The notes: generated by a model from the letters alone, not told the origin. DNA of 64,000 nt from Azohydromonas lata NBRC 102462 (GCF_001571085.1 NZ_BCTC01000004.1:62001-126000); one strand, 5' to 3'; shown: positions 12,150 to 20,763, counted from the first letter of the stretch. Translations and numbers: made by a program.

Positions 12150-12881
12150 ATGAGCCAGACCCATTTCGGTTTCGAAACCGTCGAAGAGCAGGAAAAGGCG
12201 CGCCGCGTGCGCGGCGTGTTCGATTCCGTCGCGTCCAAGTACGACGTGATGAACGACCTGATGTCCATGGGCATGCACCGCGCGTGGAAGGCTTACACCG
12301 TTGCGGTGGCCAATCTGCGCGAGGGCCAGCGCGTGCTGGACATCGCCGGCGGCACGGGCGACCTGGCGCGCGCCTTCGCGCCCAAGGTCGGTGCCAGCGG
12401 CATGGTGGTGCACACCGACATCAACGAGGCCATGTTGCGCACGGGCCGCGACCGGCTGCTGGACAAAGGCATGGTGCTGCCCAGCACCATCTGTGACGCC
12501 GAGAGGCTGCCGTTTCGCGAAGGCGCTTTCGACCTCGTGAGCGTGGCCTTCGGTCTGCGCAACATGACGCACAAGGACGGGGCGCTGGCCGAGATGGCCC
12601 GTGTGCTCAAGCCGGGCGGGCGGCTGCTGGTGCTGGAGTTCTCCAAGGTCGCCGCGCCGCTGCAAAAGGCCTATGACTGGTACTCCTTCAAGGTGCTGCC
12701 GCGCCTGGGCCAGATGGTGGCCGGCGACGCCGACAGCTACCGCTACCTGGCCGAGTCCATCCGCATGCACCCGGATCAGGCCACGCTCAAATCCATGATG
12801 AAGTCCGCCGGCTTCGGCCATGTGGACGTGCACAACCTCACCGGCGGCGTCGTGGCGCTGCATGTGGGCATCAAGTGCTGA
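12150..12881 (+). CDS. ubiE: Ubiquinone/menaquinone biosynthesis C-methyltransferase UbiE
   Basis: UbiE is the SAM-dependent C-methyltransferase of ubiquinone biosynthesis. The 243-residue product shows [35 protein letters not shown] at the N-terminus, the SAM loop [15 protein letters not shown] near residue 66, [23 protein letters not shown] and the [16 protein letters not shown] motif. The start at 12150 gives the family N-terminus ([11 protein letters not shown]). In related genomes, as I recall, a Tim44-like gene, ubiJ and ubiB follow; here a hairpin and the EPS island follow instead. Confidence 0.97.
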   Translation: MSQTHFGFETVEEQEKARRVRGVFDSVASKYDVMNDLMSMGMHRAWKAYTVAVANLREGQRVLDIAGGTGDLARAFAPKVGASGMVVHTDINEAMLRTGRDRLLDKGMVLPSTICDAERLPFREGAFDLVSVAFGLRNMTHKDGALAEMARVLKPGGRLLVLEFSKVAAPLQKAYDWYSFKVLPRLGQMVAGDADSYRYLAESIRMHPDQATLKSMMKSAGFGHVDVHNLTGGVVALHVGIKC

Positions 12882-12895
12882 GAAGCCCCTCGTAA

Positions 12896-12931
12896 GCTGC
12901 AATTCGGCCCGCGAGCGGGCCGAATTGCAGC
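12896..12931. terminator. Perfect 17-bp inverted repeat between ubiE and the EPS left arm
   Basis: Positions 12896-12912 and 12915-12931 are perfectly complementary with a 2-nt centre. It starts 14 nt after the ubiE stop and ends 16 nt before the last codon of the converging glycosyltransferase gene. No T-run follows on either strand, so it may work as a bidirectional hairpin or mark the island edge. Confidence 0.6.
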
Positions 12932-12947
12932 AGGGTTGCCGTCGTTC

Positions 12948-13439
12948 TCAAGCGCGTGGCGCGCACTCCGTGGCCAGGAAGCGGCCTATGCGCTCGGCAA
13001 GCCGCTGCGGCGCGGCGTGGCGCTGGCGGGGGCGAAAGCCCTGCAGCGCCTGCAGTTGGGCGGGAATCTGCGCTGTCTCGTAGGCCACCAGCACGTGCTG
13101 CAGCTCCTCGAAGCGGCGGGCGGTGGCGATCTGGTGGTCGTTGACGTGCTCGGCGTGGCGCACCAAGCGGGGCACCACCAGCAGCCGCTTGTCGTGCTCC
13201 AGCGCCATGGCGATGGTGCCGGCGCCGGCATGGCTGAGCAGCATGTCGGCGCGCTCCAGCAGCTTTTCGAACTCCACCCGGGACAGGAATCGGTGGAAGG
13301 GCATGTGGCGCGGCTCGTAGCGGCCATCGCCTATCTGCGCCACCACCTCCTCGGTGATGCGCCCGGCGCCGACATGCTCGTCCACCGCGCGCACCAGGCG
13401 GTCGAAGGGAAACATCGAGCCCACGGTGAGCAGGATCAC
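12948..13439 (-). CDS. Alg13/PssE-like glycosyltransferase subunit (GT28 C-terminal domain)
   Basis: A 163-residue protein that matches the C-terminal, nucleotide-sugar-binding half of a GT28 glycosyltransferase. It starts VILLTVGSMFPFDRLVRAVD and carries HMPFHRFLSRVEFEKLLERADMLLSHAGAGTIAMALEH, the typical HAGAGT donor loop, followed by VVPRLVRHAEHVNDHQ. This is the Alg13/PssE type, which works only when paired with an Alg14/PssD membrane anchor; that partner is the gene immediately upstream. The start is a GTG at 13439 overlapping the partner's stop by 4 nt (GTGA), so the two are translationally coupled. Expected role: adding the second sugar to a lipid-linked EPS repeat unit at the inner membrane. 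Confidence 0.85.
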   Translation of the reverse strand: MILLTVGSMFPFDRLVRAVDEHVGAGRITEEVVAQIGDGRYEPRHMPFHRFLSRVEFEKLLERADMLLSHAGAGTIAMALEHDKRLLVVPRLVRHAEHVNDHQIATARRFEELQHVLVAYETAQIPAQLQALQGFRPRQRHAAPQRLAERIGRFLATECAPRA

Positions 13440-13900
13440 AACACCTCCCCGGCGTATTCCACACCCGGATAGCGCGCCGCCACGGCCGGCCATTGCGCCA
13501 GGCACAGGTCCGCGACCCGGCGCATCAGCCGCCCGCTGACGGACAGCGCTTCGATCTGCGCCACGCTGTCTATCCACACCACTTTGGCGCCCAGCAACTT
13601 GGACCAGATGCAAAACAGCGCCAGCGGCATGGAGCCGGTGGTCACTACCACGTCCGGGCGCTCCTTGAACGCCAGCCACAGCGTGCGGCCCAGCACACCC
13701 ACAGCTTGCAGCGGCTTGCGCCGGTCGCACTCGCCAATGACGTGTACGGGCCGGTTGCCGGCGTCGAAGCCCGACGCGGCAATCGCCATGGTGGTGATGT
13801 AGGCCGCCGGCTCCGCCGGCCACAAGCCCCGCGCGTTGCGCAGCAGGATTTGCAGCTCGTTGGCGTGCCCGCCCGCCGAGGCGCCGACGACCAGCTTCAT
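13436..13900 (-). CDS. Alg14/PssD-like glycosyltransferase subunit
   Basis: A 154-residue protein equal to the N-terminal, acceptor-binding half of a GT28 enzyme (MKLVVGASAGGHANELQILL with the glycine-rich SAGGH loop, RPDVVVTTGSMPLALFCIWSKLLGAKVVWIDSVAQIE). The Alg14/PssD type normally recruits the catalytic subunit to the membrane. It overlaps the upstream aldo-keto-reductase-like gene by 4 nt (ATGA) and the downstream Alg13-like gene by 4 nt. The split-enzyme interpretation is strong because both halves are adjacent and complementary. Donor and acceptor sugars are unknown. Confidence 0.85.
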   Translation of the reverse strand: MKLVVGASAGGHANELQILLRNARGLWPAEPAAYITTMAIAASGFDAGNRPVHVIGECDRRKPLQAVGVLGRTLWLAFKERPDVVVTTGSMPLALFCIWSKLLGAKVVWIDSVAQIEALSVSGRLMRRVADLCLAQWPAVAARYPGVEYAGEVL

Positions 13901-14790
13901 TGCGGTGCCAGCGTCAGCTCGTCGATGAGCTGCTTGGTGTGGCGGATGTTGGCGCGCGAGGAGGCGCCGAACACGATGGACTCGATGCGCGGCTGCTGGC
14001 ACACGTAATCAATGGCTTCCTGCGGCGCAATCGCCCCGGAGGCCAGCACCGACATCGCCACCGGCCTGAAGCGGCGCTGCGCAATGGCCTGCTCGTAGGC
14101 CGGAATGCCGCCGCACATGCGAAAACCAATCTTGTTGATGTTGGAGCAGACGACGGGATTTTCTATGCCCAGCTCATCCAGCACGTCCAGCAGCTTGGGC
14201 AAATTCATGGTGATGTAGCCCGGCTCGGCGCCGTAGGCATTTCGCACGTGGTCATGGAACATGCGCAGCACGGGTTTCAGATTCAAACCCAGGAACAAAT
14301 CGGTGATGACGTTTTGCAGGAATATCACTGGGGTATTCAGGCCGCGGAACATTTTCATTTCCGCATCCACCAGCAACTGCAGGATTTTCTCGATATCCTT
14401 GTTTGCCAGCGCCATGCCCCCCTTGAGCATCGCGCCCAACGATCCTTCCTCGGGCAAAAACTTTTTCAGCGCCTCCAGCATGCCGTATTCGGTGACGGCA
14501 TTGGCGTATTTGTGGGCATAAGGCATGCAAGGATAAAAGGTGTAATCCGGATATTGCGCCTTGTGCTCGCGGAAGTAATCACAGATTTCATTCACGCGAT
14601 CGTGCGTGGTGCACATGAAGGTGCGAATGCCTTCCTTGTAGGCGGCGTCCAGCACGTTGATGATGGCCGAAATGTCCTGAAATCGCATGGCCTGTGCACG
14701 GGCCTTTTCCTCGGACATGTGGTTCACGCCGAAGAACTGGTTGTCGCCAAAGAGAACGCGGTCCATGGGCTGTTGGTTGGGCTGGAGCAT
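13897..14790 (-). CDS. Aldo-keto-reductase-like TIM-barrel protein of unknown function
   Basis: I do not recognise a characterised family. The 297-residue product begins RVLFGDNQFFGVNHMSEEKA, has INVLDAAYKEGIRTFMCTTHDRV, a long middle with FYPCMPYAHKYANAV and MNLPKLLDVLDELGIENPVVCSNINKIGFRM, and ends with PRIESIVFGASSRANIRHTKQLIDEL. The last segment resembles the C-terminal cofactor-side motif of aldo-keto reductases, and the spaced strand-helix pattern fits a TIM barrel. The catalytic tetrad is not clear. It lies between the Gfo/Idh dehydrogenase and the Alg14-like gene in one operon, so a role in modifying a sugar precursor is plausible but inferred. The ATG at 14790 was chosen; a TTG at 14808 and an ATG at 14766 are alternatives. 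Confidence 0.6.
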   Translation of the reverse strand: MLQPNQQPMDRVLFGDNQFFGVNHMSEEKARAQAMRFQDISAIINVLDAAYKEGIRTFMCTTHDRVNEICDYFREHKAQYPDYTFYPCMPYAHKYANAVTEYGMLEALKKFLPEEGSLGAMLKGGMALANKDIEKILQLLVDAEMKMFRGLNTPVIFLQNVITDLFLGLNLKPVLRMFHDHVRNAYGAEPGYITMNLPKLLDVLDELGIENPVVCSNINKIGFRMCGGIPAYEQAIAQRRFRPVAMSVLASGAIAPQEAIDYVCQQPRIESIVFGASSRANIRHTKQLIDELTLAPQ

Positions 14791-14852
14791 TGGTGTTGAG
14801 TCCGGCAAATGAAAGTCGTGTCGTCAATGAGTATTTGGATCGCTGCTGGAAT

Positions 14853-15947
14853 TCAGCTGCCCACCAGGCGTGACCACAAACCACCGCGACGACCCGCCAT
14901 GCCGGCGGTTTCCGCAGCGTGCTGCGGCGCGGTCCCGTTTTCGGTATCGAGCAGCATGGAAACCAGCCGGTCGGTTTGCAGCGCGGAGCGGAACGAATTT
15001 TCGCCATCCAGTCGGCCCATTTTGATGCTCTGCACGAAGTAATCCACCTGTGCCGAATATTCCTCGCCGCGCAGGTAATACCAGACTTCTTGCGTGAGAT
15101 CCGTCGTGTAGCGAACGGACCAACCCTTGGGCGCGCCGGGCAGGGCCTCATGGGGTTCGCGCAGGTAAATCTGGCACTCCTGGCGGTCGGCGACAAGCTT
15201 GCCCTTGGTGCCCCAGACCGAGAGGGTGGTGGACATCTTGCGGTGGCTTTCGTCGCTCCAGTTCACGCTGAGCTGTGCGCTGCCGCCGCCGGGGTAGCGG
15301 AAGAGCGCGTACACCTCGTCGTCCACGTCGCGCGAGAACACACCATGGCGTACTACGCCGCTGACGGTACTGGGCGGGCCGGCCACGAAATTCATCAGGT
15401 CCAGGGCGTGGCAGGCATAGTCGTAAAGTGCGCCGCCACCCTCGTTCTTGGCCGAGCGCCAGGTCGATCCGCTGGGTCGCAGCACCACGGGGCCATAGGC
15501 CTCGGCGCGCACGTTGTGGATCTCGCCCAGCGCGCCGCTGCGCACGATGCGCGCTGCTTCCTTGAAGGCGCCGACGAAGCGGTAGTGGTAGCCCACTTGG
15601 TTGACGAGCTTCTTCTGCTCCGCCAGTTCGGCCAAGGGATAGCCGTCTTCCGGATCGAGCACGAAAGGCTTTTCACAAAATACATGCAGGCCCTGGTCCA
15701 GCGCTGTTCTTACCATGGAAGCATGAATTTTGGACGGCGTGGCAATCAATATGGCATCCAGCTTTTCCTCGGCCAGCATTTTCTTGAAGTCAGAGTAGCA
15801 CTTCAGGCCGGAATACTGGGTAAGAACGTCTGTGAGATAAGTGGATGAATCACAACCGGCCACAAGTTCAATGTCGGGATGGGCGCGCGCAATCGCCAAG
15901 TGCGACAGGCCCATTTTGCCCAAACCCAATACAGTAGTTCTGATCAT
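14853..15947 (-). CDS. Gfo/Idh/MocA family NAD(P)-dependent sugar dehydrogenase
   Basis: A 364-residue cytoplasmic oxidoreductase. The N-terminal Rossmann fold is visible as TTVLGLGKMGLSHLAIARAHPDIELVAGCD, followed by ILIATPSKIHASMVRTAL and the family signature VFCEKPFVLDPEDG whose lysine is catalytic. The C-terminal alpha/beta domain includes GALYDYACHALDLMNFV, with the histidine usual for substrate binding. Members oxidise or reduce nucleotide-activated sugars or inositols; in an EPS locus it most likely forms a keto-sugar intermediate. It is 39 nt downstream of the GT4 gene and 62 nt upstream of the aldo-keto-reductase-like gene, all in one direction. Confidence 0.88.
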   Translation of the reverse strand: MIRTTVLGLGKMGLSHLAIARAHPDIELVAGCDSSTYLTDVLTQYSGLKCYSDFKKMLAEEKLDAILIATPSKIHASMVRTALDQGLHVFCEKPFVLDPEDGYPLAELAEQKKLVNQVGYHYRFVGAFKEAARIVRSGALGEIHNVRAEAYGPVVLRPSGSTWRSAKNEGGGALYDYACHALDLMNFVAGPPSTVSGVVRHGVFSRDVDDEVYALFRYPGGGSAQLSVNWSDESHRKMSTTLSVWGTKGKLVADRQECQIYLREPHEALPGAPKGWSVRYTTDLTQEVWYYLRGEEYSAQVDYFVQSIKMGRLDGENSFRSALQTDRLVSMLLDTENGTAPQHAAETAGMAGRRGGLWSRLVGS

Positions 15948-15986
15948 CGCATTTTCCTGAGTGAGAAAGATATTGAAGATTACCGG

Positions 15987-17081
15987 TCAGGCAAGCACCT
16001 GCGCATAAACGTCAGATACTGCGCGGGCCATGCTGCTGGAGGAGTAACGTTCGGATTGCAGCTGATAAGCTTGCTGCCGAAGTTGTGCCCAGTCGTGCCG
16101 CCCATCCATCAATGCGGCCAATTCGCCTGCCAGCGCTTGGTCATTTGCCGGCGGTACGACCAGTCCGGTGCGGCCATGCTCTAAAACTTCGGGAATACCT
16201 TCCACGTCCGAAGCCACCACCGGCACGCCTACCGCCATGGCTTCCAAGACCGCCATGGGCATGCCTTCGCCGTACAAACTGGGCAAAACCATCACGTCCA
16301 ATTGCGCGAGGGCTTGATTAACGTCGCGTGTGAATCCCAGCCAATCCACGTGTTCTGAAATGCCGAGGCTGTCGGCCAGCGCTTTGATTTCCTGCTCGTA
16401 GGCAGGCGTTTCAAAACCGCCAATGGCCACCACGCGCAGCGTGCGGCCCTGGCGGAGCAAATGTGCTGCTGCTTTCAGCAGTACCTCCATGCCCTTGCGT
16501 GGCCTGAAAAGCGCGACGGCGCCGATGCGCCATGTACCCGCAGGGGTAGGGCGCACCGGCAGCGGGCCGGGTGTAGGCACGCCGTTGGGTACGGTGAAGA
16601 TGCGCCGCGGAGAAAAGCCCTGCTCGACCAGATAGCGCTCCAGACTGCGCGAAACGGGAATCAGCGCTTGAATGGAAGCGGCGCTCCAGCGCTCGACCAC
16701 GCTGTTGACGCGGTTCATGAACGCGGCTTCCGTATCGCGCGCGGTCGGGCTATGCACATGGTGAACCATGGGTACGCCGGCCAGCAGGCTGGCGATGCGC
16801 CCAATCATGGCGCCGCGTGGCGAATGCGAATGCAGCAGTTCGAATCCGCCCTCGCGCGCGAGCCTCGCGACTTGGCGGGCGCAGCCGAAATCAAACCGGT
16901 GCCTCATCGGCATTTTGTAAAGACTAATTTCCTTGCCTGAACGCAGCGCTGGAAATTTGTCTGGTTTGAAGCAAACGAAATTAATTTCGTGCCCCAATTC
17001 GGTGAGCCCGAGCGCCAAAAGGTCCTGGACCTTTTCAGCTCCCGCGTAATACTCTCCATTGATGATGTGAAGAACTTTCAA
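15987..17081 (-). CDS. Glycosyltransferase family 4 (EPS left-arm operon, first gene)
   Basis: A 364-residue GT-B enzyme. The N-terminus reads VLHIINGEYYAGAEKVQDLLALGL, and the acceptor domain has LLHSHSPRGAMIGRIASLLAGVPMVHHVHS. The C-terminal donor domain shows GAVALFRPRKGMEVLLKAA and the E-x7-E region GEGMPMAVLEAMAVGVPVV followed by EGIPEVLEHGRTGLVVPP. It probably transfers a hexose or HexNAc from a nucleotide sugar onto the growing EPS repeat. The start is a TTG at 17081, supported by GGAG 7 nt upstream; no ATG is available at the right place. It heads the left-arm operon, divergent from epsD. Confidence 0.9.
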   Translation of the reverse strand: MKVLHIINGEYYAGAEKVQDLLALGLTELGHEINFVCFKPDKFPALRSGKEISLYKMPMRHRFDFGCARQVARLAREGGFELLHSHSPRGAMIGRIASLLAGVPMVHHVHSPTARDTEAAFMNRVNSVVERWSAASIQALIPVSRSLERYLVEQGFSPRRIFTVPNGVPTPGPLPVRPTPAGTWRIGAVALFRPRKGMEVLLKAAAHLLRQGRTLRVVAIGGFETPAYEQEIKALADSLGISEHVDWLGFTRDVNQALAQLDVMVLPSLYGEGMPMAVLEAMAVGVPVVASDVEGIPEVLEHGRTGLVVPPANDQALAGELAALMDGRHDWAQLRQQAYQLQSERYSSSSMARAVSDVYAQVLA

Positions 17082-17433
17082 CGAAGAACTCCGGTGCGGG
17101 ATGGTCGTAAATCCTTGATCACTTCCAGGAATTCAACATGACGGCCAGATCGGTCGCGCATACATCAAGCATGCGCAGAATTTGGTTGTGTTTCAAAAAT
17201 TTACCTCATGCACATTTGGCAGCTTATTGCCGCCTCATGGATAAACCTTAGCATTCCAGGATGCCCGATTCGCTACCAAAGTGAGGGTGCATTATTGCTA
17301 CGGGTAACCCCCATTCTCGTTGGTACCCGTGTTCATGGGGCTGCCGCGGCATGGTCTATGGCGGTTTACTGCGACCCATCGAAAGCGCTCCAGAGGTCAT
17401 GACGTTGTCTTGTCACAGTTTTGGTAACCAGCC
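17082..17433. promoter_or_regulatory. Divergent control region between the EPS left-arm and main operons
   Basis: This 352-nt gap separates two divergent EPS operons and is AT-richer than its surroundings. It holds no credible gene. Two inverted repeats stand out: GCGCAT/ATGCGC at 17156-17161 and 17171-17176, and ACGGGTA/TACCCGT at 17300-17306 and 17324-17330 with a 17-nt spacer. They are candidate operators. A near-match to a sigma-54 site (TTGGCAGCTTATTGCC, about 17215-17230) has GG-GC spacing one base short. No clear sigma-70 promoter was found. Confidence 0.45.
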
Positions 17434-18447
17434 ATGCCACCATCAATATTGAATACTCAACGCATGGCGCCGTCTGCAAATACTCTTCCGTGTGCGCACA
17501 GGAAATTTTTGTGCACCGGTGTGGTTTTGGTGATGACGCTTGGATTACTAGCCGGTTGTGGAAATGGCAAGGAAAAAGCCGCTTCCCAGGTGGCCGCGAA
17601 AGTCAATGACAATGAAATATCGGTGCACCAGGTGAATTACCTGCTGCAGCAGCGGGAGGTCAAGCAGGATGCCGTGGAGGCTGCAAGCCGCCAAGCCTTG
17701 AATCGGTTGATAGATCAGGAGTTGGCTGTTCAAAAGGCGCTTGATTTGAAAATTGACCGCCAGCCAGCGGTATTGCAGGCACTGGAAGCTGCCAAGCGCG
17801 ATGTTTTGGCGCGAGCCTATGTCGAGCGGGTTGCCGATGCCGCCACGCCGCCCTCTGTGGCTGAAATGGAAAAGTTTTACAAGGACAAGCCGGCATTGTT
17901 CGCCGAGCGACGCATTTATCAACTGCAGGAGCTCAACATCGAATTGCCAAGCGAGCAATTATCTGAACTGGGCAAGCGCCTGTCCGCTGCCAAGGATATT
18001 GATACATTTGCCGATTACTTGCGCAGCAGCAATATCAAATTTGCCCAAAACCGTGCCGTGCGCGCTGCCGAGCAGCTGCCCCTGGAAAAGCTGGATGAGT
18101 TTGCGCAGATGAAGGATGGGCAGGCCCGTCTCATGCGCACACCGACGGGCGCGACAGTGCTGGTTCTGGTGAAATCGCAGCTCCAGCCTGTGGATTTTGA
18201 GAAAGCCAAGCCTGCCATAGAGCAGTACTTGGCTTCGCAGCGCAAGCGCGAATTGGTGGAGCGCGACATGAAGGATTTGCGTACGGCTGCCAAGATTGAA
18301 TACGTCGGCAAATTTGCGGAAGCTGCGGCATCCGCGCCTGCCGCAAATGTGGTGAACGGGCCCAGCGAGCCCGATACGCCAAACGCGCCCGCCATTGCGT
18401 CGGGTAATACCTCGTCAGTTGACCAAGGAATGGGGGTGAACAAATGA
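17434..18447 (+). CDS. epsD: EpsD-family peptidyl-prolyl cis-trans isomerase lipoprotein
   Basis: A 337-residue secreted lipoprotein of the EpsD family, the peptidyl-prolyl isomerase found in XrtB-linked EPS operons. The signal peptide is CTGVVLVMTLGLLAGCG with a lipobox Cys, so the protein should be anchored to a membrane facing the periplasm. A SurA-N/PpiC-like region follows (VAAKVNDNEISVHQVNYLLQQ, NRLIDQELAVQKALDLKI) and a parvulin-like region (MEKFYKDKPALFAERRIYQLQEL to TGATVLVLVKSQLQPVDF). It probably folds the export proteins encoded downstream. Start ambiguous: the ATG at 17434 or at 17464, neither with a clear ribosome binding site. It heads the main operon. Confidence 0.88.
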   Translation: MPPSILNTQRMAPSANTLPCAHRKFLCTGVVLVMTLGLLAGCGNGKEKAASQVAAKVNDNEISVHQVNYLLQQREVKQDAVEAASRQALNRLIDQELAVQKALDLKIDRQPAVLQALEAAKRDVLARAYVERVADAATPPSVAEMEKFYKDKPALFAERRIYQLQELNIELPSEQLSELGKRLSAAKDIDTFADYLRSSNIKFAQNRAVRAAEQLPLEKLDEFAQMKDGQARLMRTPTGATVLVLVKSQLQPVDFEKAKPAIEQYLASQRKRELVERDMKDLRTAAKIEYVGKFAEAAASAPAANVVNGPSEPDTPNAPAIASGNTSSVDQGMGVNK

Positions 18448-19334
18448 ATTCATCTGTCCGCCATGCGCGTCTGGGCACCATTGCTGCCCTGGCCGTTTTC
18501 TCCTTCACGTTTGCGCAGGCCGAAACTCCCAGCAGTTCCCGTGTCGCAGCCGCGCAGGTGCCGGCACCTGCGGCTCCTGCGCCGTCGTCGGCGGCCAATG
18601 TGGCTGACTATCGACTTGGCGCTGGAGATTCGATCAAGATCTCGGTTTTCCAAAATCCAGATCTGGCATTGGAAACCCGGATCACCGACAGCGGCATGGT
18701 GACGTATCCGCTCATAGGTGCGGTGAAGGTCGGAGGCCTGACAGTGCCCCAGGCTGAGCAGCGTATTGCCAGCGCTCTGAGTTCCGGCAATTTTGTGAAG
18801 CAGCCGCAAGTTTCGATTTTGATCATGCAGGTACGCGGCAATCAGGCCGCGGTGCTGGGTTATGTGAATCGTCCGGGCCGTTATCCGCTGGAAGTTTCAC
18901 AAATGCGTCTGGCTGACTTGCTGGCCCTCGCAGGAGGGGTGGCCGATGGCGGCTCTGAAATTATCACCCTGGTGGGTGTGCGCGATGGAAGGCCGTTCCG
19001 CACGCAAATATCGCTGCCTGCCGCCTTCACTTCAGGTGCCCAAGATGCCGCTTTTGAAACTCGCGTCCAGGATGGCGATGTAGTTTGGGTGGACCGTGCA
19101 CCCACGGCTTATATCTATGGTGAAGTGCAGCGCCCCGGCCCCTTGCGCCTGGATCGCGGCATGACGCTGCTGCAAGGGTTGGCCGCTGGTGGCGGCTTGA
19201 CCGCACGGGGTACCGAGCGTGGTTTGAAGGTTCACCGCAAATCCGCCGACGGCAATATCGAGATACTGACCCCTTCCATGAGCGAACCACTGCGCGAAGG
19301 CGACGTGGTTTATGTCCGCGAGAGCATTTTCTAA
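18444..19334 (+). CDS. epsE: EpsE polysaccharide export protein (Wza-like outer-membrane component)
   Basis: A 296-residue exported protein of the Poly_export/SLBB (OPX) family that forms the outer-membrane channel for EPS. A cleavable signal peptide (IAALAVFSFTFAQA) is followed by an Ala/Pro-rich stretch, the Poly_export domain (ADYRLGAGDSIKISVFQNPD, TYPLIGAVKVGGLTVPQAEQRI) and SLBB-type repeats (NQAAVLGYVNRPGRYPLE; TAYIYGEVQRPGPLRLDRGM). The protein ends with REGDVVYVRESIF. No lipobox cysteine is seen. It overlaps epsD by 4 nt (ATGA), so coupling is expected. Confidence 0.93.
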   Translation: MNSSVRHARLGTIAALAVFSFTFAQAETPSSSRVAAAQVPAPAAPAPSSAANVADYRLGAGDSIKISVFQNPDLALETRITDSGMVTYPLIGAVKVGGLTVPQAEQRIASALSSGNFVKQPQVSILIMQVRGNQAAVLGYVNRPGRYPLEVSQMRLADLLALAGGVADGGSEIITLVGVRDGRPFRTQISLPAAFTSGAQDAAFETRVQDGDVVWVDRAPTAYIYGEVQRPGPLRLDRGMTLLQGLAAGGGLTARGTERGLKVHRKSADGNIEILTPSMSEPLREGDVVYVRESIF

Positions 19335-19344
19335 GGATTGCCGC

Positions 19345-20763
19345 ATGTCCATTGCTCAGTTCTTTGCCATCCTGGTGGCGCGATGGAAAGTCGTGCTGGC
19401 AGTGCTCCTGGCCACGGTGGCGGCCACGATAGGCATCAGCCTGCTGATGCCCAAGACCTATACGGGTACGGCTTCGGTGCTGGTTCAGGTCGCCACGCCT
19501 GACCCCATCGTGGGCATGAGCCTAGCGAGCCAGTTGGTGCCGCAGGTCATCACCAGCCAGGTCGAAATTCTCAACAGCGACCGCGTTGCGCAGCGCGTGG
19601 TGCGCATTCTCAAGCTTAACGAGAACCCCGACCTGCGCAGCCAATGGCAGGAGGTGACGCAAGGCGTGGGCTCGTTCGAGGCTTGGTTGGGCGACATGCT
19701 GCAGATCAACCTGCAGGTGGTGCCCGGCCAGTCCAACATCATCATGGTCAATTACAAGTCGCCGGACCGTAAGCTGGCCGCAGCAACGGCCAATGCCTTC
19801 GTCAAGGCCTACCTGGAAACGGCTCTGGAGCTGCGCGTGGATCCCGCGCGCCAATCCACCGCCTTCTTCGACGAGCGTGCCAAGAGCCTGCGCGCCCAAG
19901 TCGACAAGGCGCAGGCCGCGCTGTCCAAGTACCAGCAGGACAACGGCATCGTCGCCACCGACGAGCGCATCGACATCGAAACCGCTCGTCTGAACGAACT
20001 GTCCTCGCAGTTGGTGGCGGTGCAAGCCTTGTCGGCCGAGACGACCAGCCGCCAGGCTGCGGCCAACGTGGCCAGCGACCGCGTGCAGGACGTGCTCACC
20101 AACGGCGTGGTGTCGGGGTTGCGGGCTGAGCTCTCCCGCCAGGAGGCGACGCTGAGCCAGCTGACGTCGCGCCTGGGCGACAACCACCCGCAAGTGCAGG
20201 AAGCCAAGGCCTCCATCAACGGACTGCGTGCGCGGATCGACACGGAAGTGGCCCGCGTGGCCGGCGGCGTGGCGGTGAGCAGCCGCATCAACCGCTCGCG
20301 TGAAGCCGAGATCCGTGCTGCCGTCGAGACCCAGCGCGACCGGGTGCTCAAGCTCAAGGCCCAGCGCGACGGCATGGCCTCGCTGCTGCGCGACGTGGAC
20401 AACGCCCAAAAGGCCTACGACACGGTGCTGGCCCGCCTGAACACCACCAGCATCGAGAGCCAAGCCACCATCACCAACCTGGTCGAGTTCTCGCGTGCCA
20501 ACGAGCCGATTGAGCCCTCGTCGCCGCTGCTGCTGCTCAACACCATCGTGGCCATCTTCGTCGGCTCCATCCTGGCCGTCGGCGTGGCGCTGATGCTGGA
20601 ATTCATGAACCGCCGCGTGCGCTCGCCCAACGACGTGGTGCAGCTGGCCGATCTGAGCGTCATCGGTTTCCTGCCCAAGCCGGACCGCAAGAACTGGTTC
20701 CGGGGCAATCGCTCCACGTCCATGCAGACGCGGCTGGTGGGCTATCAGGGAAAGGCTGTGTAA
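19345..20763 (+). CDS. epsF: EpsF chain-length determinant protein (Wzz-like)
   Basis: A 472-residue inner-membrane polysaccharide co-polymerase. The first membrane helix is VVLAVLLATVAATIGISLLM, followed by the Wzz motif KTYTGTASVLVQV; the periplasmic part is largely helical coiled coil (AKSLRAQVDKAQAALSKYQQ, TLSQLTSRLGDNHPQVQEAK), and the second helix is LLLLNTIVAIFVGSILAVGVALMLEF. It controls polymer length and links the kinase EpsG to the export channel. The ATG at 19345 starts at the family N-terminus (MSIAQFFAILVARWK), 10 nt after the epsE stop. Codon use from here to the end of epsG is more GC-rich than in epsD and epsE. Confidence 0.94.
   Translation: MSIAQFFAILVARWKVVLAVLLATVAATIGISLLMPKTYTGTASVLVQVATPDPIVGMSLASQLVPQVITSQVEILNSDRVAQRVVRILKLNENPDLRSQWQEVTQGVGSFEAWLGDMLQINLQVVPGQSNIIMVNYKSPDRKLAAATANAFVKAYLETALELRVDPARQSTAFFDERAKSLRAQVDKAQAALSKYQQDNGIVATDERIDIETARLNELSSQLVAVQALSAETTSRQAAANVASDRVQDVLTNGVVSGLRAELSRQEATLSQLTSRLGDNHPQVQEAKASINGLRARIDTEVARVAGGVAVSSRINRSREAEIRAAVETQRDRVLKLKAQRDGMASLLRDVDNAQKAYDTVLARLNTTSIESQATITNLVEFSRANEPIEPSSPLLLLNTIVAIFVGSILAVGVALMLEFMNRRVRSPNDVVQLADLSVIGFLPKPDRKNWFRGNRSTSMQTRLVGYQGKAV

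Noticed and set aside
17215-17230. Sigma-54 promoter before epsD
   Set aside because: GG and GC elements are 9 nt apart instead of 10, which normally abolishes sigma-54 recognition; kept only as a point to check.
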